Assembly (NCBI RefSeq): GCF_000297395.2
Contig: NZ_HF570108.1
Location: forward strand, 535,530 to 576,158
Reading direction: 5' to 3'
Length of the DNA: 40,629 bases
DNA from: Micromonospora lupini str. Lupac 08
GTDB taxonomy: Bacteria > Actinomycetota > Actinomycetes > Mycobacteriales > Micromonosporaceae
Shown: in pieces, positions 15,171 to 22,965 of the stretch
Numbering within the stretch: the first letter of the stretch is position 1
Layout: each line of letters begins with the position of its first letter
The notes under the pieces: generated by a model
What the model saw: only the letters and a program-made list of their open reading frames with translations
Database searches by the model: none
Told to the model about the DNA's origin: nothing
Translations under genes and position numbers: made by a program

Positions 15171-16601
15171 ATGTCCCCTTCCCGTAACCCCATCCGAAAG
15201 CGGCTCGCGGTGCTCGTCACCGCAGCCACCCTGCTGACCGTGGCGCCGATCGGAGTGACTGCCGCGCAGGCCCAGGTCACCCGGGTCCGGCAGGGCAGCG
15301 CGACGGACGTCAGCCGGGCGAGCTGGTCCGGCCCCGCGTACACCATGAACGGCTCGGGCGGCATCATCACCGCGACGATGAACCAGGCGATCGCCGCGAT
15401 CCGTGGCGGCACCGGCTCGATCGATGTGGCGGTCGTCGCCGGATCGGGCTCCGGCACCCCGGAATGCGACGTGATCACCGGGCTCAGTGGCGTCAACTCC
15501 TGCACCACACTCACCCTCACCGCCGCCAGCGACGGCAACAACAGCCAGGTCAACACCGACATCCGCAACGCCGAGTTCGTCTACTTCGCCGGTGGCGACC
15601 AGTGTCGGTACGTGGCCTGGAAGGGCACCGCGCTGGAGGCCTCCGTCGAGTCGGTGGTGGCCAAGGGCGGCGGGGTCGGTGGCGGCAGCGCCGGGCACCA
15701 CGTCAACAGCGACATCGTGTACGACGCCTGCGGCGGCAGCGCCACCTCGGCCATCGCCCTCGCCGACCCGTACGACACGTCGATGACCTTCACGACCGGG
15801 ATGTTCCGCTGGCCGAACTACGCCGACACCGTCAACGACTCGCACTTCGTCACCCGGGACCGGATGGGTCGGCTCATGGCGTTCGTGGCGCGCTCCATCT
15901 CCGATGGTCGGACGAGCGGGGGCAGGGCCTGGGGCGTGGGCGTCGAGGAGGGCGCCTCGCTCTTCATCGACCGCTCCGGTCTGGCCACCCTCAGTGGACC
16001 CAGCGCGTACGTGGTGCTCGGCGATCACCAGCCGGAGGTGGCCGCCGCGGGCCGGCCGTTGACCTACTCCAACTTCAAGATCTGGCGACTGACAAGCGGC
16101 CAGAGCTACAACTTCGCCAACCGCCCGACCTGCGGCTATTACCTGAAGAGCGTCACCAACGGGGTCCCCGGCGGCAGCCTCTACAGCGGCACTCCGGTCA
16201 CCGACTGCTCCACCCCGCCGCCCAGCGGCGGGTCCAGCTATGCCGAGGTCGAGGCCAACGACTCCCGCGCAACCGCCAACGACGTGACCGGCCGCAGCTA
16301 CCCGCTGACCGTCACGGGGGACATGAAGAGCACCACTGACCGGGACTACTTCGCGGTCAGCCTGGCCAGCGGACAGACCCTGTCCGTCAACTGCGCGGTG
16401 CCCACCGCGTACGACGCCGATCTCTACCTGCTCAGCTCCACCGGGAGCACGCTGACCCGGTCGGTGAACGACGGCGCCGGCACGGACGAATCGGCGTCCA
16501 CCACCCGTACCGCGTCCGGCTCGGCGACCTACTACGTCGAGCTGGAGGCGTACTCGGGGTCAGGCGGCGCGGACTACGGCTGCACCGTCACGAAGTCCTG
16601 A
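15171..16601 (+). CDS. Secreted S51 cyanophycinase-like peptidase with C-terminal PPC domain
   Basis: A 476-residue protein. The signal peptide begins MSPSRNPIRKRL, has a hydrophobic core and probably ends at AAQAQ near residue 35. The catalytic region has VYFAGGDQCRY, the cyanophycinase-type pocket segment, and the elbow GGSAGHH with S173 in place of the usual GTSAGA. An Asn/Thr-rich linker leads to a bacterial pre-peptidase C-terminal (PPC) beta-domain over about the last 120 residues. It starts AEVEANDSRATAND and includes DRDYFAVSLASGQTL and DADLYLL. PPC domains occur on secreted peptidases and may bind or be trimmed from the substrate. The ATG follows GGAGG. It is a divergent paralogue of the preceding gene; substrate preference may differ. 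Confidence 0.83.
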   Translation: MSPSRNPIRKRLAVLVTAATLLTVAPIGVTAAQAQVTRVRQGSATDVSRASWSGPAYTMNGSGGIITATMNQAIAAIRGGTGSIDVAVVAGSGSGTPECDVITGLSGVNSCTTLTLTAASDGNNSQVNTDIRNAEFVYFAGGDQCRYVAWKGTALEASVESVVAKGGGVGGGSAGHHVNSDIVYDACGGSATSAIALADPYDTSMTFTTGMFRWPNYADTVNDSHFVTRDRMGRLMAFVARSISDGRTSGGRAWGVGVEEGASLFIDRSGLATLSGPSAYVVLGDHQPEVAAAGRPLTYSNFKIWRLTSGQSYNFANRPTCGYYLKSVTNGVPGGSLYSGTPVTDCSTPPPSGGSSYAEVEANDSRATANDVTGRSYPLTVTGDMKSTTDRDYFAVSLASGQTLSVNCAVPTAYDADLYLLSSTGSTLTRSVNDGAGTDESASTTRTASGSATYYVELEAYSGSGGADYGCTVTKS

Positions 16602-16613
16602 CCCCCGGCGCGG

Positions 16614-16638
16614 CGCGGACGCGTTCGGCGCGTCCGCG
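16614..16638 (+). terminator. Terminator hairpin after the second S51 gene
   Basis: Perfect 10-bp stem CGCGGACGCG/CGCGTCCGCG with a TTCGG loop, 12 bases after the stop codon. Confidence 0.7.
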
Positions 16639-16655
16639 TCGCCTCGGGCCACGGC

Positions 16656-16661
16656 TAGGCT
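16656..16661 (+). promoter_or_regulatory. -10 box (TAGGCT) of a leaderless promoter for the RpiR gene
   Basis: TAGGCT ends six bases before the GTG at 16668. There is no ribosome site and no clear -35 box. Confidence 0.45.
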
Positions 16662-16667
16662 CAGCGC

Positions 16668-17606
16668 GTGTCGACCTCCGATCACGCCGACCAGACCGGC
16701 CCTCGGCCGACGGCGTCTCCCAGCGGTCCCGACCGCGACGGCGCCGAGCCGGCCGCCGTCGGGGTGGCCGCCCTCATCCGGCAGCGCCTCGGTGAGTGCA
16801 GCCCGGCCGAGCGGCGGGTGGCGCGGGCCCTGCTCGCCGCCTATCCGGCGGCCGGGCTCGGCACGGTGGCCGCACTGGCCGAGCGGGCCGAAGTGAGCGC
16901 ACCGACCGTGCTGCGGTTCCTGAGCCGTCTCGGCTTCGGGGGCTATCCCGAGTTTCAGCGCGCGCTGCGCGACGAGTTGACCGAGCGGGAGACGTCGCCG
17001 CTCACCGCGTACCGGGCGGCGGAACGTACCGGCGAACCGCCGGCGGGTGCGCTGTCCCGGGCGGCGGCGCGGCTGCCCGAGGCGGTCGCCCGCACCCTCG
17101 TCGAGCTGCCCCAGGGCGAGCTGGACGCGGCGGCCCGGCTCCTCGCCGACCAGCAGTTGCGGGTCACGGCGGCCGGTGGCCGGTTCTCCGGGCTGCTCGC
17201 CCACTATCTGGTGCTGCACCTGATGCAGGTGCGCGGTGGCAGTCGCCTGCTGCCGGCCAGTCCGGTGGAGCGCACCGACATGCTCGTCGACGTGGGTCGG
17301 CGTGACCTGGTTGTGCTCTTCGACTTCCGGCGGTACGAGGAGCCGACGCTGGCGTTGGCCCGCGAGGTGACCGCGCGCGGCGCACGGGTGGTTCTGTTCA
17401 CCGACCGGTGGCTGTCTCCGGTGGCCGGTCTGGCCGAGGTGGTGCTGCCCGGCCGGGTGGAGTCACCCTCGCTGTACGACAGCTTCGTACCGGCGTTGGC
17501 CCTGGTGGAGACGGTGGTGGCGGCGGTGATCGACCGGCTCGGACCGGTCGCGGGCACCCGTCTGAAGGCGATGGAGCAGGCGCAGCAGGAGTTCCACATC
17601 GGCTGA
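16668..17606 (+). CDS. MurR/RpiR family transcriptional regulator
   Basis: A 312-residue regulator. A disordered N-terminus of about 30 residues precedes the RpiR-type helix-turn-helix (about 30-105), with GECSPAERRVARALLAAYP, ALAERAEVSAPTVLRFLSRLGF and YPEFQRALRDEL. An SIS-type domain (about 130-285) follows, including VTAAGGRFSGLLAHYLVLHL, LVVLFDFRRYEEPTLALA and ARVVLFTDRWLSPVAGLA. Classical members bind phosphosugars, but paralogues next to amino-acid transporters are common, and here all neighbours are peptidase or amino-acid import genes. The GTG is leaderless. GTAAC-type palindromes before the preceding S51 gene and the following importer operon make those the likely targets. The ligand (a dipeptide or amino acid) is inferred. 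Confidence 0.86.
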   Translation: MSTSDHADQTGPRPTASPSGPDRDGAEPAAVGVAALIRQRLGECSPAERRVARALLAAYPAAGLGTVAALAERAEVSAPTVLRFLSRLGFGGYPEFQRALRDELTERETSPLTAYRAAERTGEPPAGALSRAAARLPEAVARTLVELPQGELDAAARLLADQQLRVTAAGGRFSGLLAHYLVLHLMQVRGGSRLLPASPVERTDMLVDVGRRDLVVLFDFRRYEEPTLALAREVTARGARVVLFTDRWLSPVAGLAEVVLPGRVESPSLYDSFVPALALVETVVAAVIDRLGPVAGTRLKAMEQAQQEFHIG

Positions 17607-17611
17607 CGGCC

Positions 17612-17629
17612 GTTACAGAAAACTGTAAC
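17612..17629. promoter_or_regulatory. Perfect palindrome GTTACAG-AAAA-CTGTAAC
   Basis: Seven-base arms and a four-base spacer, six bases after the RpiR stop codon and upstream of the importer operon. GTTACAG recurs at 17651-17657. Its short A-rich centre and position argue for an operator rather than a terminator. Confidence 0.6.
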
Positions 17630-17641
17630 CCCACAGAAATA

Positions 17642-17655
17642 GTAATGTGCGTTAC
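17642..17655. promoter_or_regulatory. Operator-like palindrome GTAAT-N4-GTTAC
   Basis: GTAAT-GTGC-GTTAC has the same spacing and orientation as the element at 15090-15103 (one mismatch) and overlaps a possible -10 box (TAATGT). It lies about 40 bases before the lipoprotein start codon. Confidence 0.5.
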
Positions 17656-17696
17656 AGTCCGGGTGCTGGTTCGTCTGGCACCCGGAAGGACACTCC

Positions 17697-18644
17697 ATGC
17701 GCATCCGTCAGCTCGCCCTGGCCGCCACGGCCACGGCCCTTCTCGCCGTCACCGCCGGCTGCGGCGGCAGTTCCTCCACCGCTGCCGGCTCCGGCGGCAA
17801 GATCCCCACCGTCACGGTCACCGTCGAGGGCGTCGGCCCCATCGGCACCGACGCCGACCTCGCCCGGAAGGTTCCCGCCGACCTGCGCGGCCGTGGCACG
17901 GTGACGGTCGCCACCAACGCCCCCTACGAGCCGTTCATCGACTTCAAGCAGGAGGGACGGACCGACGAGTTCAAGGGTCTCGACCATGACCTCTTCCTCG
18001 CCGCCTCGGCCCGACTCGGCCTCAAGGCCACCTTCACCCAGCAGCCCTTCGACGGACTGGTGCCGGGCCTGCAGGCCGGCAAGTACGACGCCATCGCCGG
18101 CGGCATCACCGACAAGAAGGAGCGCCAGCAGGTGGCGACCTTCGTCGACTACTCCGCCTCCGGCACCGGCTTCCTCGTCAAGGCCGGCAATCCGCTCGGC
18201 GTCAAGACCGTCGCGGACCTGTGTGGCCGCAAGGTCGCCGTGCAGAAGGCCAGCAACCAGGCCAAGAACCTCGCCGCGTACTCCAAGGGCAGCTGCGCCG
18301 GCAGGGCCGTCGAGGTCAAGGAGTACCCGGAGAACCCGCAGGCGGTGCAGGCGCTGATCGCCGGCAACGTCGAGGCGGTGGCCGCCACCAGGGTCAACCT
18401 GGTCGACACCGCCAGCGCCCTCGCCGGGAAGGCGGAGCTGGTGGCCGACCCGGCCGCCCCCAACGGCTGGCTCGCCAGCCCGAACGGCTTCGGCTTCCTC
18501 AAGAGCAAGAAGGACGTCGCCGAGGCGTACCGGGCCGCCGTGCAGTCGCTTGTCGACGACGGCAGCTACGCCAAGATCCTCGACCGGTGGAAGCAGGCCC
18601 CGATCGCGGTCAAGCAGGCCACCATCGACCAGGCCATCGACTGA
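17697..18644 (+). CDS. Polar amino acid ABC transporter substrate-binding lipoprotein
   Basis: A 315-residue protein. The signal peptide ends in the lipobox VTAGC with Cys22 as the predicted lipidated residue, so the mature protein is anchored outside the membrane. The mature region is a family 3 solute-binding domain: a GTVTVATNAPYEPFIDF entry strand, the EFKGLDHDLFLAAS segment, FDGLVPGLQAGKYDAIAGGI, and a hinge with FVDYSASGTGFLV. Family members bind glutamine, arginine, ornithine or other polar amino acids and sometimes opines or dipeptides. The ATG is preceded by GGAAGGA. Palindromic elements lie upstream and a large hairpin separates it from the permease gene. Given its neighbours, arginine, aspartate or beta-Asp-Arg is a plausible ligand, unproven. 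Confidence 0.88.
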   Translation: MRIRQLALAATATALLAVTAGCGGSSSTAAGSGGKIPTVTVTVEGVGPIGTDADLARKVPADLRGRGTVTVATNAPYEPFIDFKQEGRTDEFKGLDHDLFLAASARLGLKATFTQQPFDGLVPGLQAGKYDAIAGGITDKKERQQVATFVDYSASGTGFLVKAGNPLGVKTVADLCGRKVAVQKASNQAKNLAAYSKGSCAGRAVEVKEYPENPQAVQALIAGNVEAVAATRVNLVDTASALAGKAELVADPAAPNGWLASPNGFGFLKSKKDVAEAYRAAVQSLVDDGSYAKILDRWKQAPIAVKQATIDQAID

Positions 18645-18670
18645 CCCCGCGGAAGGCGACCCCCTGAACC

Positions 18671-18731
18671 GCGGTCGCCGGGCGCCCTTTCCACACCGTG
18701 AGGGCGGGCCCGAAAGGCGCCCGGCGACCGC
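18671..18731 (+). promoter_or_regulatory. Intercistronic hairpin (16-bp perfect arms) between binding protein and permease
   Basis: Left arm GCGGTCGCCGGGCGCC (18671-18686) and its exact complement (18716-18731), with an inner TTTC/GAAA extension. It sits inside the operon, so it more likely acts as a partial terminator or mRNA stabiliser that raises binding-protein output relative to the membrane subunits. Confidence 0.65.
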
Positions 18732-18758
18732 CGCACCGTTTCGCAGGAGGCACTGCAC

Positions 18759-19610
18759 ATGAGCAACACCGAGACCGTACGGGTGGTCCCCGTGCGGCAC
18801 TACGGTCGGTGGCTGACCGCGCTGCTCGTGGTCGGACTGGCAGCCCTGTTCCTCCGGGCACTGCTGGCCAGCCCCAACCTTGAACCCGCCACCATCGGCG
18901 ACTATCTGTTCAAGGACTACGTTCTCGACGGCGTGGTCACCACGCTCTGGCTGACCCTGCTGGCGATGGTGCTCGGCACCGTCGGCGGCGTGGTGCTCGC
19001 CGTGCTGAGGCTGTCGCCCAACCCCGTGCTGACGGGCCTCTCCTGGGCCTTCATCTGGGTCTTCCGCGGCACCCCGCTGCTCGTGCAGATCATCTTCTTC
19101 GGCTTCCTCGGCGCGCTCTTCCCCCGGCTGACGCTGAGCCTGCCGTACACCGGCACCGTCCTGTTCGACCAGCCGACAAGCGTGGTGGTCACCGGCACGG
19201 TCGCCGCCGTCCTGGCCCTGTCGCTCAACGAGATGGCGTACGCCGCCGAGGTGATCCGGGGCGGCATCCTGGCCGTCGACAGTGGCCAGACCGAAGCCGC
19301 AGCGGCGCTCGGCATGAGCCCGGCGCTCATCCTGCGCCGGGTGGTGCTGCCCCAGGCGATGCGCGTAATCATTCCGCCGATGGGCAACGAGACGATCACC
19401 ATGCTCAAGTCCACAGCCCTTGTCTCGATCATCGCTGGACGGGATCTGATGACCGCCGTGCAGACCGTCTACCAGGGCAACTACAAGGTGATCCCGCTGC
19501 TGGTGGTCGCCGCGATCTGGTACCTGGCGCTGGTGAGCCTGCTCTCCGCCGGACAGTGGGCGATCGAACGGCGATTCGGGCGCGGCTTCTCGCGAGGAGG
19601 AGTGCGATGA
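18759..19610 (+). CDS. Amino acid ABC transporter permease
   Basis: A 283-residue inner-membrane subunit of the HisM/GlnP family. It has an N-terminal hydrophobic segment ([19 protein letters not shown]) and then the binding-protein-dependent transport domain from about residue 55 ([37 protein letters not shown]). The EAA loop that contacts the ATPase is at about 175-200 ([20 protein letters not shown]). The segment FRGTPLLVQ is characteristic of polar amino acid permeases. Only one permease gene is present, so the transporter probably works with a homodimeric membrane unit. The ATG follows CAGGAGG, and the stop codon overlaps the ATG of the ATPase gene (ATGA). Confidence 0.9.
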   Translation: MSNTETVRVVPVRHYGRWLTALLVVGLAALFLRALLASPNLEPATIGDYLFKDYVLDGVVTTLWLTLLAMVLGTVGGVVLAVLRLSPNPVLTGLSWAFIWVFRGTPLLVQIIFFGFLGALFPRLTLSLPYTGTVLFDQPTSVVVTGTVAAVLALSLNEMAYAAEVIRGGILAVDSGQTEAAAALGMSPALILRRVVLPQAMRVIIPPMGNETITMLKSTALVSIIAGRDLMTAVQTVYQGNYKVIPLLVVAAIWYLALVSLLSAGQWAIERRFGRGFSRGGVR

Positions 19611-20374
19611 CGCACCCACCCATGGTCCGCGCCGAGGCGGTCACCAAGCGGTACGGCCCCATCGAGGTGCTCACGGGCATCGACCTCGTGGTGGCGCCCG
19701 GCGAGGTGGCCTGCCTGCTCGGTCCCTCCGGCTCGGGCAAATCCACCTTCCTGCGCTGCATCAACCACCTGGAACGCATCGACGGCGGCCAGCTCTGGGT
19801 CGACGGTGAGCTCGTCGGCTACCGACGCAGCGGCGACCGACTCCACGAGCTGAAGGCCCGCGAGGTGGCCCGGCGCCGCCGGGACATCGGCATGGTGTTC
19901 CAGCGGTTCAACCTCTTCCCACACCTGACCGCCCTCGGCAACGTGATCGAGGCGCCGATCCGGGTGCTCGGCACCGCCCGGGAGGCGGCCCGCGTCGAGG
20001 CGCTGCGACTGCTGGAGCGGGTGGGGCTGGCCGAGAAGGCGAACGCCTACCCCGGGCAGCTCTCCGGAGGACAGCAGCAACGGGTCGCGATCGCCCGCGC
20101 GTTGGCGATGCACCCGAAGCTGATGCTCTTCGACGAGCCCACCTCGGCGCTCGACCCGGAACTGGTGGGTGACGTGTTGGACGTGATGAAGGGCCTCGCC
20201 ACCGACGGTATGACGATGATCGTGGTGACCCACGAGATGGGCTTCGCCCGCGAGGTGGCCGACTCGGTGGCCTTCCTCGACGGCGGGGTGGTCGTCGAGG
20301 CCGGCCCGCCGGCTGAGGTGCTCGGCAACCCGCGGCACGATCGCACCCGCGCCTTCCTCGACAAGGTGCTCTGA
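19607..20374 (+). CDS. Amino acid ABC transporter ATP-binding protein
   Basis: A 255-residue GlnQ/HisP-type ATPase. It shows Walker [10 protein letters not shown] near residue 41, the Q-loop in [16 protein letters not shown], the signature [15 protein letters not shown], Walker [15 protein letters not shown] and the switch region [14 protein letters not shown]. All catalytic motifs are intact. The ATG at 19607 overlaps the permease TGA, and its own TGA overlaps the ATG of the M20 peptidase gene at 20374. Importer and peptidase are thus translationally coupled, which implies that the imported substrate is a peptide or conjugate hydrolysed on arrival. An in-frame upstream start at 19556 would lie within the permease gene and is not preferred. 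Confidence 0.9.
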   Translation: MTHPPMVRAEAVTKRYGPIEVLTGIDLVVAPGEVACLLGPSGSGKSTFLRCINHLERIDGGQLWVDGELVGYRRSGDRLHELKAREVARRRRDIGMVFQRFNLFPHLTALGNVIEAPIRVLGTAREAARVEALRLLERVGLAEKANAYPGQLSGGQQQRVAIARALAMHPKLMLFDEPTSALDPELVGDVLDVMKGLATDGMTMIVVTHEMGFAREVADSVAFLDGGVVVEAGPPAEVLGNPRHDRTRAFLDKVL

Positions 20375-21543
20375 TGGATCCGCTGCTCACCGCCGCCGGC
20401 GACCGGCTCACCGCGTACCACGAGCGGCTGGCCGAGCTGGTCGGCATCGATTCCGGGTCCGGGCAGCTCGACGGGCTGCGCGCGGCGGCCGACCTCGTGC
20501 AGACCTGGTGCCTGGCCGCCGGCCTGGCTGTCGAACGGGAGCCCGTCGCCGATCCGGCCGGCACGCCGCTGGGCGACGTGTTGATCGCTCGCCGGCGTGG
20601 ACGCGGCACCCGCCGGATCCTGCTCGCCGGCCACCTGGACACGGTGTTCCCGCCGGGCACGGCCGCCGCACGTCCGTTCCGTGTGCAGGACGGGCGGGCG
20701 TACGGCCCGGGGGTGTGCGACGACAAGGGCGGCGTGCTCGCCGGCCTGGCCGCGATCGAGGTGCTGGCCAGGCTGGAGCTGGCCGATTACGGCGAGCTGA
20801 TCCTGGTCTGCACCCCGGACGAGGAGATCGGCTCGCCCGGCAGTCGAGCCCTGTTGTGCCGCCTCGGGTCCGAGGTCGACGCCGCGCTCTGCCTGGAGTG
20901 CGCCCGGGACAACGGCGACCTGGTGTCCGCCCGCAAGGGTGTCGCGGACCTGGAGGTCACCCTGCGGGGCCGGGCGGCGCACGCAGGTATCGAACCGGAA
21001 CGTGGTGCCAACGCGCTGCTCGCCGCGGCCCGGCTGACCGTCGCGCTGGACGCGCTCAACGGCCGCTGGCCCGGCGTGACGGTGAACGTCGGGCACCTGC
21101 ACGCCGGAGATCGGCCGAACGTGGTCGCCGATCAGGCCCGGATGCTTGTCGACCTGCGCGCCTGGCGCACCAGCGAGTACGAGGCGGCGCTGGCCGAGAT
21201 CCGTCGGTTGGTCGCGGTGCCGACAGTTCCCGGAGTCCGGGCCGACGTGGTCGTGCACGCGCCCACCCCGCCCTGGGAGCCGAGCCCGGCCGAGAATCGA
21301 CTCGTCGAACTCGCGGCGAAGGTGGGGGCCGGGCTGGGCGTACCGGTGTCCCACACGGCCACCGGCGGATGCGCCGACGCGAACCTCCTGGCCGAGGCGG
21401 GCGCGGCCGTGCTTGATGGTCTCGGCCCGGTCGGCGGCGGGGACCACGGTCCGGCCGAGTGGTTGGACCTCGATTCCGTGGTACCACGCATCGCCCTGCT
21501 CGCCGGCCTGATCGGCGAGGTCAGCCGGATCGGCGGCGGCTGA
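20374..21543 (+). CDS. M20 family metallopeptidase, carboxypeptidase G2-like (candidate beta-Asp dipeptidase)
   Basis: A 389-residue cytoplasmic enzyme with no signal peptide. The dinuclear zinc ligands of the M20A/G2 group are all present: H87 in AGHLDTVFP with D89 beside it, bridging D117 in CDDKGG, catalytic E150 and ligand E151 in TPDEEIGS, E175 in LCLECARD, and H358 in GGDHGPAEWL. A lid/dimerisation domain occupies about residues 185-295 (KGVADLEVTLRGRAAHAG). Glutamate carboxypeptidases and the cyanophycin dipeptide hydrolase CphZ belong to this superfamily. Encoded in the same operon as an amino-acid-type importer and near two secreted cyanophycinase homologues, it is a strong candidate for splitting beta-Asp-Arg to Asp and Arg. 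Generic dipeptidase or deacylase activity is the alternative. Confidence 0.85.
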   Translation: MDPLLTAAGDRLTAYHERLAELVGIDSGSGQLDGLRAAADLVQTWCLAAGLAVEREPVADPAGTPLGDVLIARRRGRGTRRILLAGHLDTVFPPGTAAARPFRVQDGRAYGPGVCDDKGGVLAGLAAIEVLARLELADYGELILVCTPDEEIGSPGSRALLCRLGSEVDAALCLECARDNGDLVSARKGVADLEVTLRGRAAHAGIEPERGANALLAAARLTVALDALNGRWPGVTVNVGHLHAGDRPNVVADQARMLVDLRAWRTSEYEAALAEIRRLVAVPTVPGVRADVVVHAPTPPWEPSPAENRLVELAAKVGAGLGVPVSHTATGGCADANLLAEAGAAVLDGLGPVGGGDHGPAEWLDLDSVVPRIALLAGLIGEVSRIGGG

Positions 21544-21629
21544 CCTCGACGGATGGTGCCACAGGTGTCCCTGGTGAGTGCGAGACGGAGGGGCACGATT
21601 GGCGGGACGACCTCGGGGTAACCGCCGCC

Positions 21630-22955
21630 ATGGCCGACGACCGCCCACCAGCCGATCCTGACCGGTCACGGCTCGGCGAGGCCGCCGAGCGCAGTGGCCG
21701 GACGGTTGGTCGGGCGTGGCACCGCGGTGGGCAGGCCGGCCGGATCCGGGCCCGGCAGTTGGAGGTCACCCTGGTGATCGCCGTCCAGGCCGGGCTTGCC
21801 GCGGCGCTCGCCGGCCTGATCGCGCAGCACTTCCTCGGCCCCGGCGCGCACGTCTTCGCTCCCGCCGCCGCCGTCGGTACGATCGCCACCGCCATCGGCC
21901 AGCGGGCCCGGCGCACCTTCGAGCTGCTGTTCGGTGTCGGCCTGGGCATCGTCATCGGCGACACGCTGCGCTTCCTCATCGGCTCCGGCCCGTGGCAGAC
22001 CGGCGTGGTCGTTGCCCTGGCCATCGCCAGCGCCCTCCTGGTCGCCGGCAAGGGCGGCCCGTTGGTCGGTCAGGCCGGCGGTACCGCCGTACTGATCGCC
22101 ACGCTGGCCCCGATGGAGCGTGGCCTGGAGCTGCCCAGGATCGTCGACGCGCTCGTCGGCGGTGCGGTCGGTCTCCTGGTGGTGGCGCTGCTGGTGCCGG
22201 TCAACCCGATGCGCGTGCTGGACCGCGCCGCCGCGCCGATCTTCGCGGTCCTGCGCGAGCAACTCGCCGAGCTCGCACGGGCGGTACGCGAGCGCGACGT
22301 CGACCGGACGAAGGGTGTTCTGGAGCGGCTTCGCGGCACCGAGGGCGACGTGGGACGACTGAACGACTCGCTGAGTGGTGCGGAGGAGGTGGTCACCATC
22401 GCGCCGGCGCGCTGGCACCGCCGCCAACAGTTCCACGAGTACGCCCGCAGCGCGTCGCACCTGGAGCGGCTGCTGTTGGACACCCGTGCCCTGGCCCGCT
22501 GGTCGACGACCGCCCTGCAGTACGGCGAGCCGATCCCGTCGGAGCTGCCGGACGCGATCGCCCGGTTGGGTCAGGCGGTGGAGGAGATGCGGAGGGAGCG
22601 CCGGGTCGGCGACACCCCGCAGTGCACCCGGAAGCTGGTCGAGGAGTGTGCCGAGCTGGCCGGGCGCTCCGCCGCCCGCGGGGTCAGGTCGTTCGGCGAC
22701 GCGCTCGTCACCGGTCTGCGTACCGCGGCCAGCGACCTGCTCCGCGCGGCCGGCTGCGAACCGGACGACGCCAACCGGATCGTGCGCAGGGCGGCCGGCG
22801 CGGGAGAGGCGGCGATCTCCGCGCCGGCCCGACGTCACCTGCACCGCGCCCGGCCGACCCGGGCCGCTCGGGCACGTCGGCGAGCGCACCTCGCCAGCCG
22901 TCGGCGCGACGACGACCGGGCCGGCCTCTCCACGCGGGAGAGACCGGCCCGGTGA
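21630..22955 (+). CDS. FUSC family membrane protein
   Basis: A 441-residue protein. The N-terminal 45 residues are hydrophilic. Residues about 45-185 hold four to six hydrophobic helices (VTLVIAVQAGLAAALAGLIA, HVFAPAAAVGTIATAIG, FGVGLGIVIGDTLRFLI, ALVGGAVGLLVVALLVPV), the half-size aromatic-acid exporter/fusaric acid resistance-like membrane domain. The rest is a long helical cytoplasmic region with an Arg-rich tail. Family members are linked to export of aromatic acids or lipids, but function is rarely proven in actinobacteria. The ATG at 21630 has only a weak ribosome site (GGGGTAA), and earlier in-frame starts would overlap the M20 gene. The terminator hairpin overlaps its last codons. Confidence 0.78.
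   Translation: MADDRPPADPDRSRLGEAAERSGRTVGRAWHRGGQAGRIRARQLEVTLVIAVQAGLAAALAGLIAQHFLGPGAHVFAPAAAVGTIATAIGQRARRTFELLFGVGLGIVIGDTLRFLIGSGPWQTGVVVALAIASALLVAGKGGPLVGQAGGTAVLIATLAPMERGLELPRIVDALVGGAVGLLVVALLVPVNPMRVLDRAAAPIFAVLREQLAELARAVRERDVDRTKGVLERLRGTEGDVGRLNDSLSGAEEVVTIAPARWHRRQQFHEYARSASHLERLLLDTRALARWSTTALQYGEPIPSELPDAIARLGQAVEEMRRERRVGDTPQCTRKLVEECAELAGRSAARGVRSFGDALVTGLRTAASDLLRAAGCEPDDANRIVRRAAGAGEAAISAPARRHLHRARPTRAARARRRAHLASRRRDDDRAGLSTRERPAR
22918..22950. terminator. Bidirectional terminator at the end of the FUSC gene
   Basis: Arms GGGCCGGCCTCTCC and GGGAGAGACCGGCCC pair with one mismatch around an ACGC loop. It lies between convergent genes that end 10 bases apart. Confidence 0.7.
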
Positions 22956-22965
22956 GACCGTCGGG

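Noticed and set aside
17612..17629. Palindrome read as a terminator of the RpiR gene
   Set aside because: A seven-base AT-rich stem is much weaker than the window's terminators, and the half-site repeats further downstream; an operator is more likely.
17625..17640. GlnR box (GTAAC-N6-GAAAT)
   Set aside because: Only one half-pair fits and the third element is at the wrong spacing; kept only as an alternative to the RpiR reading.
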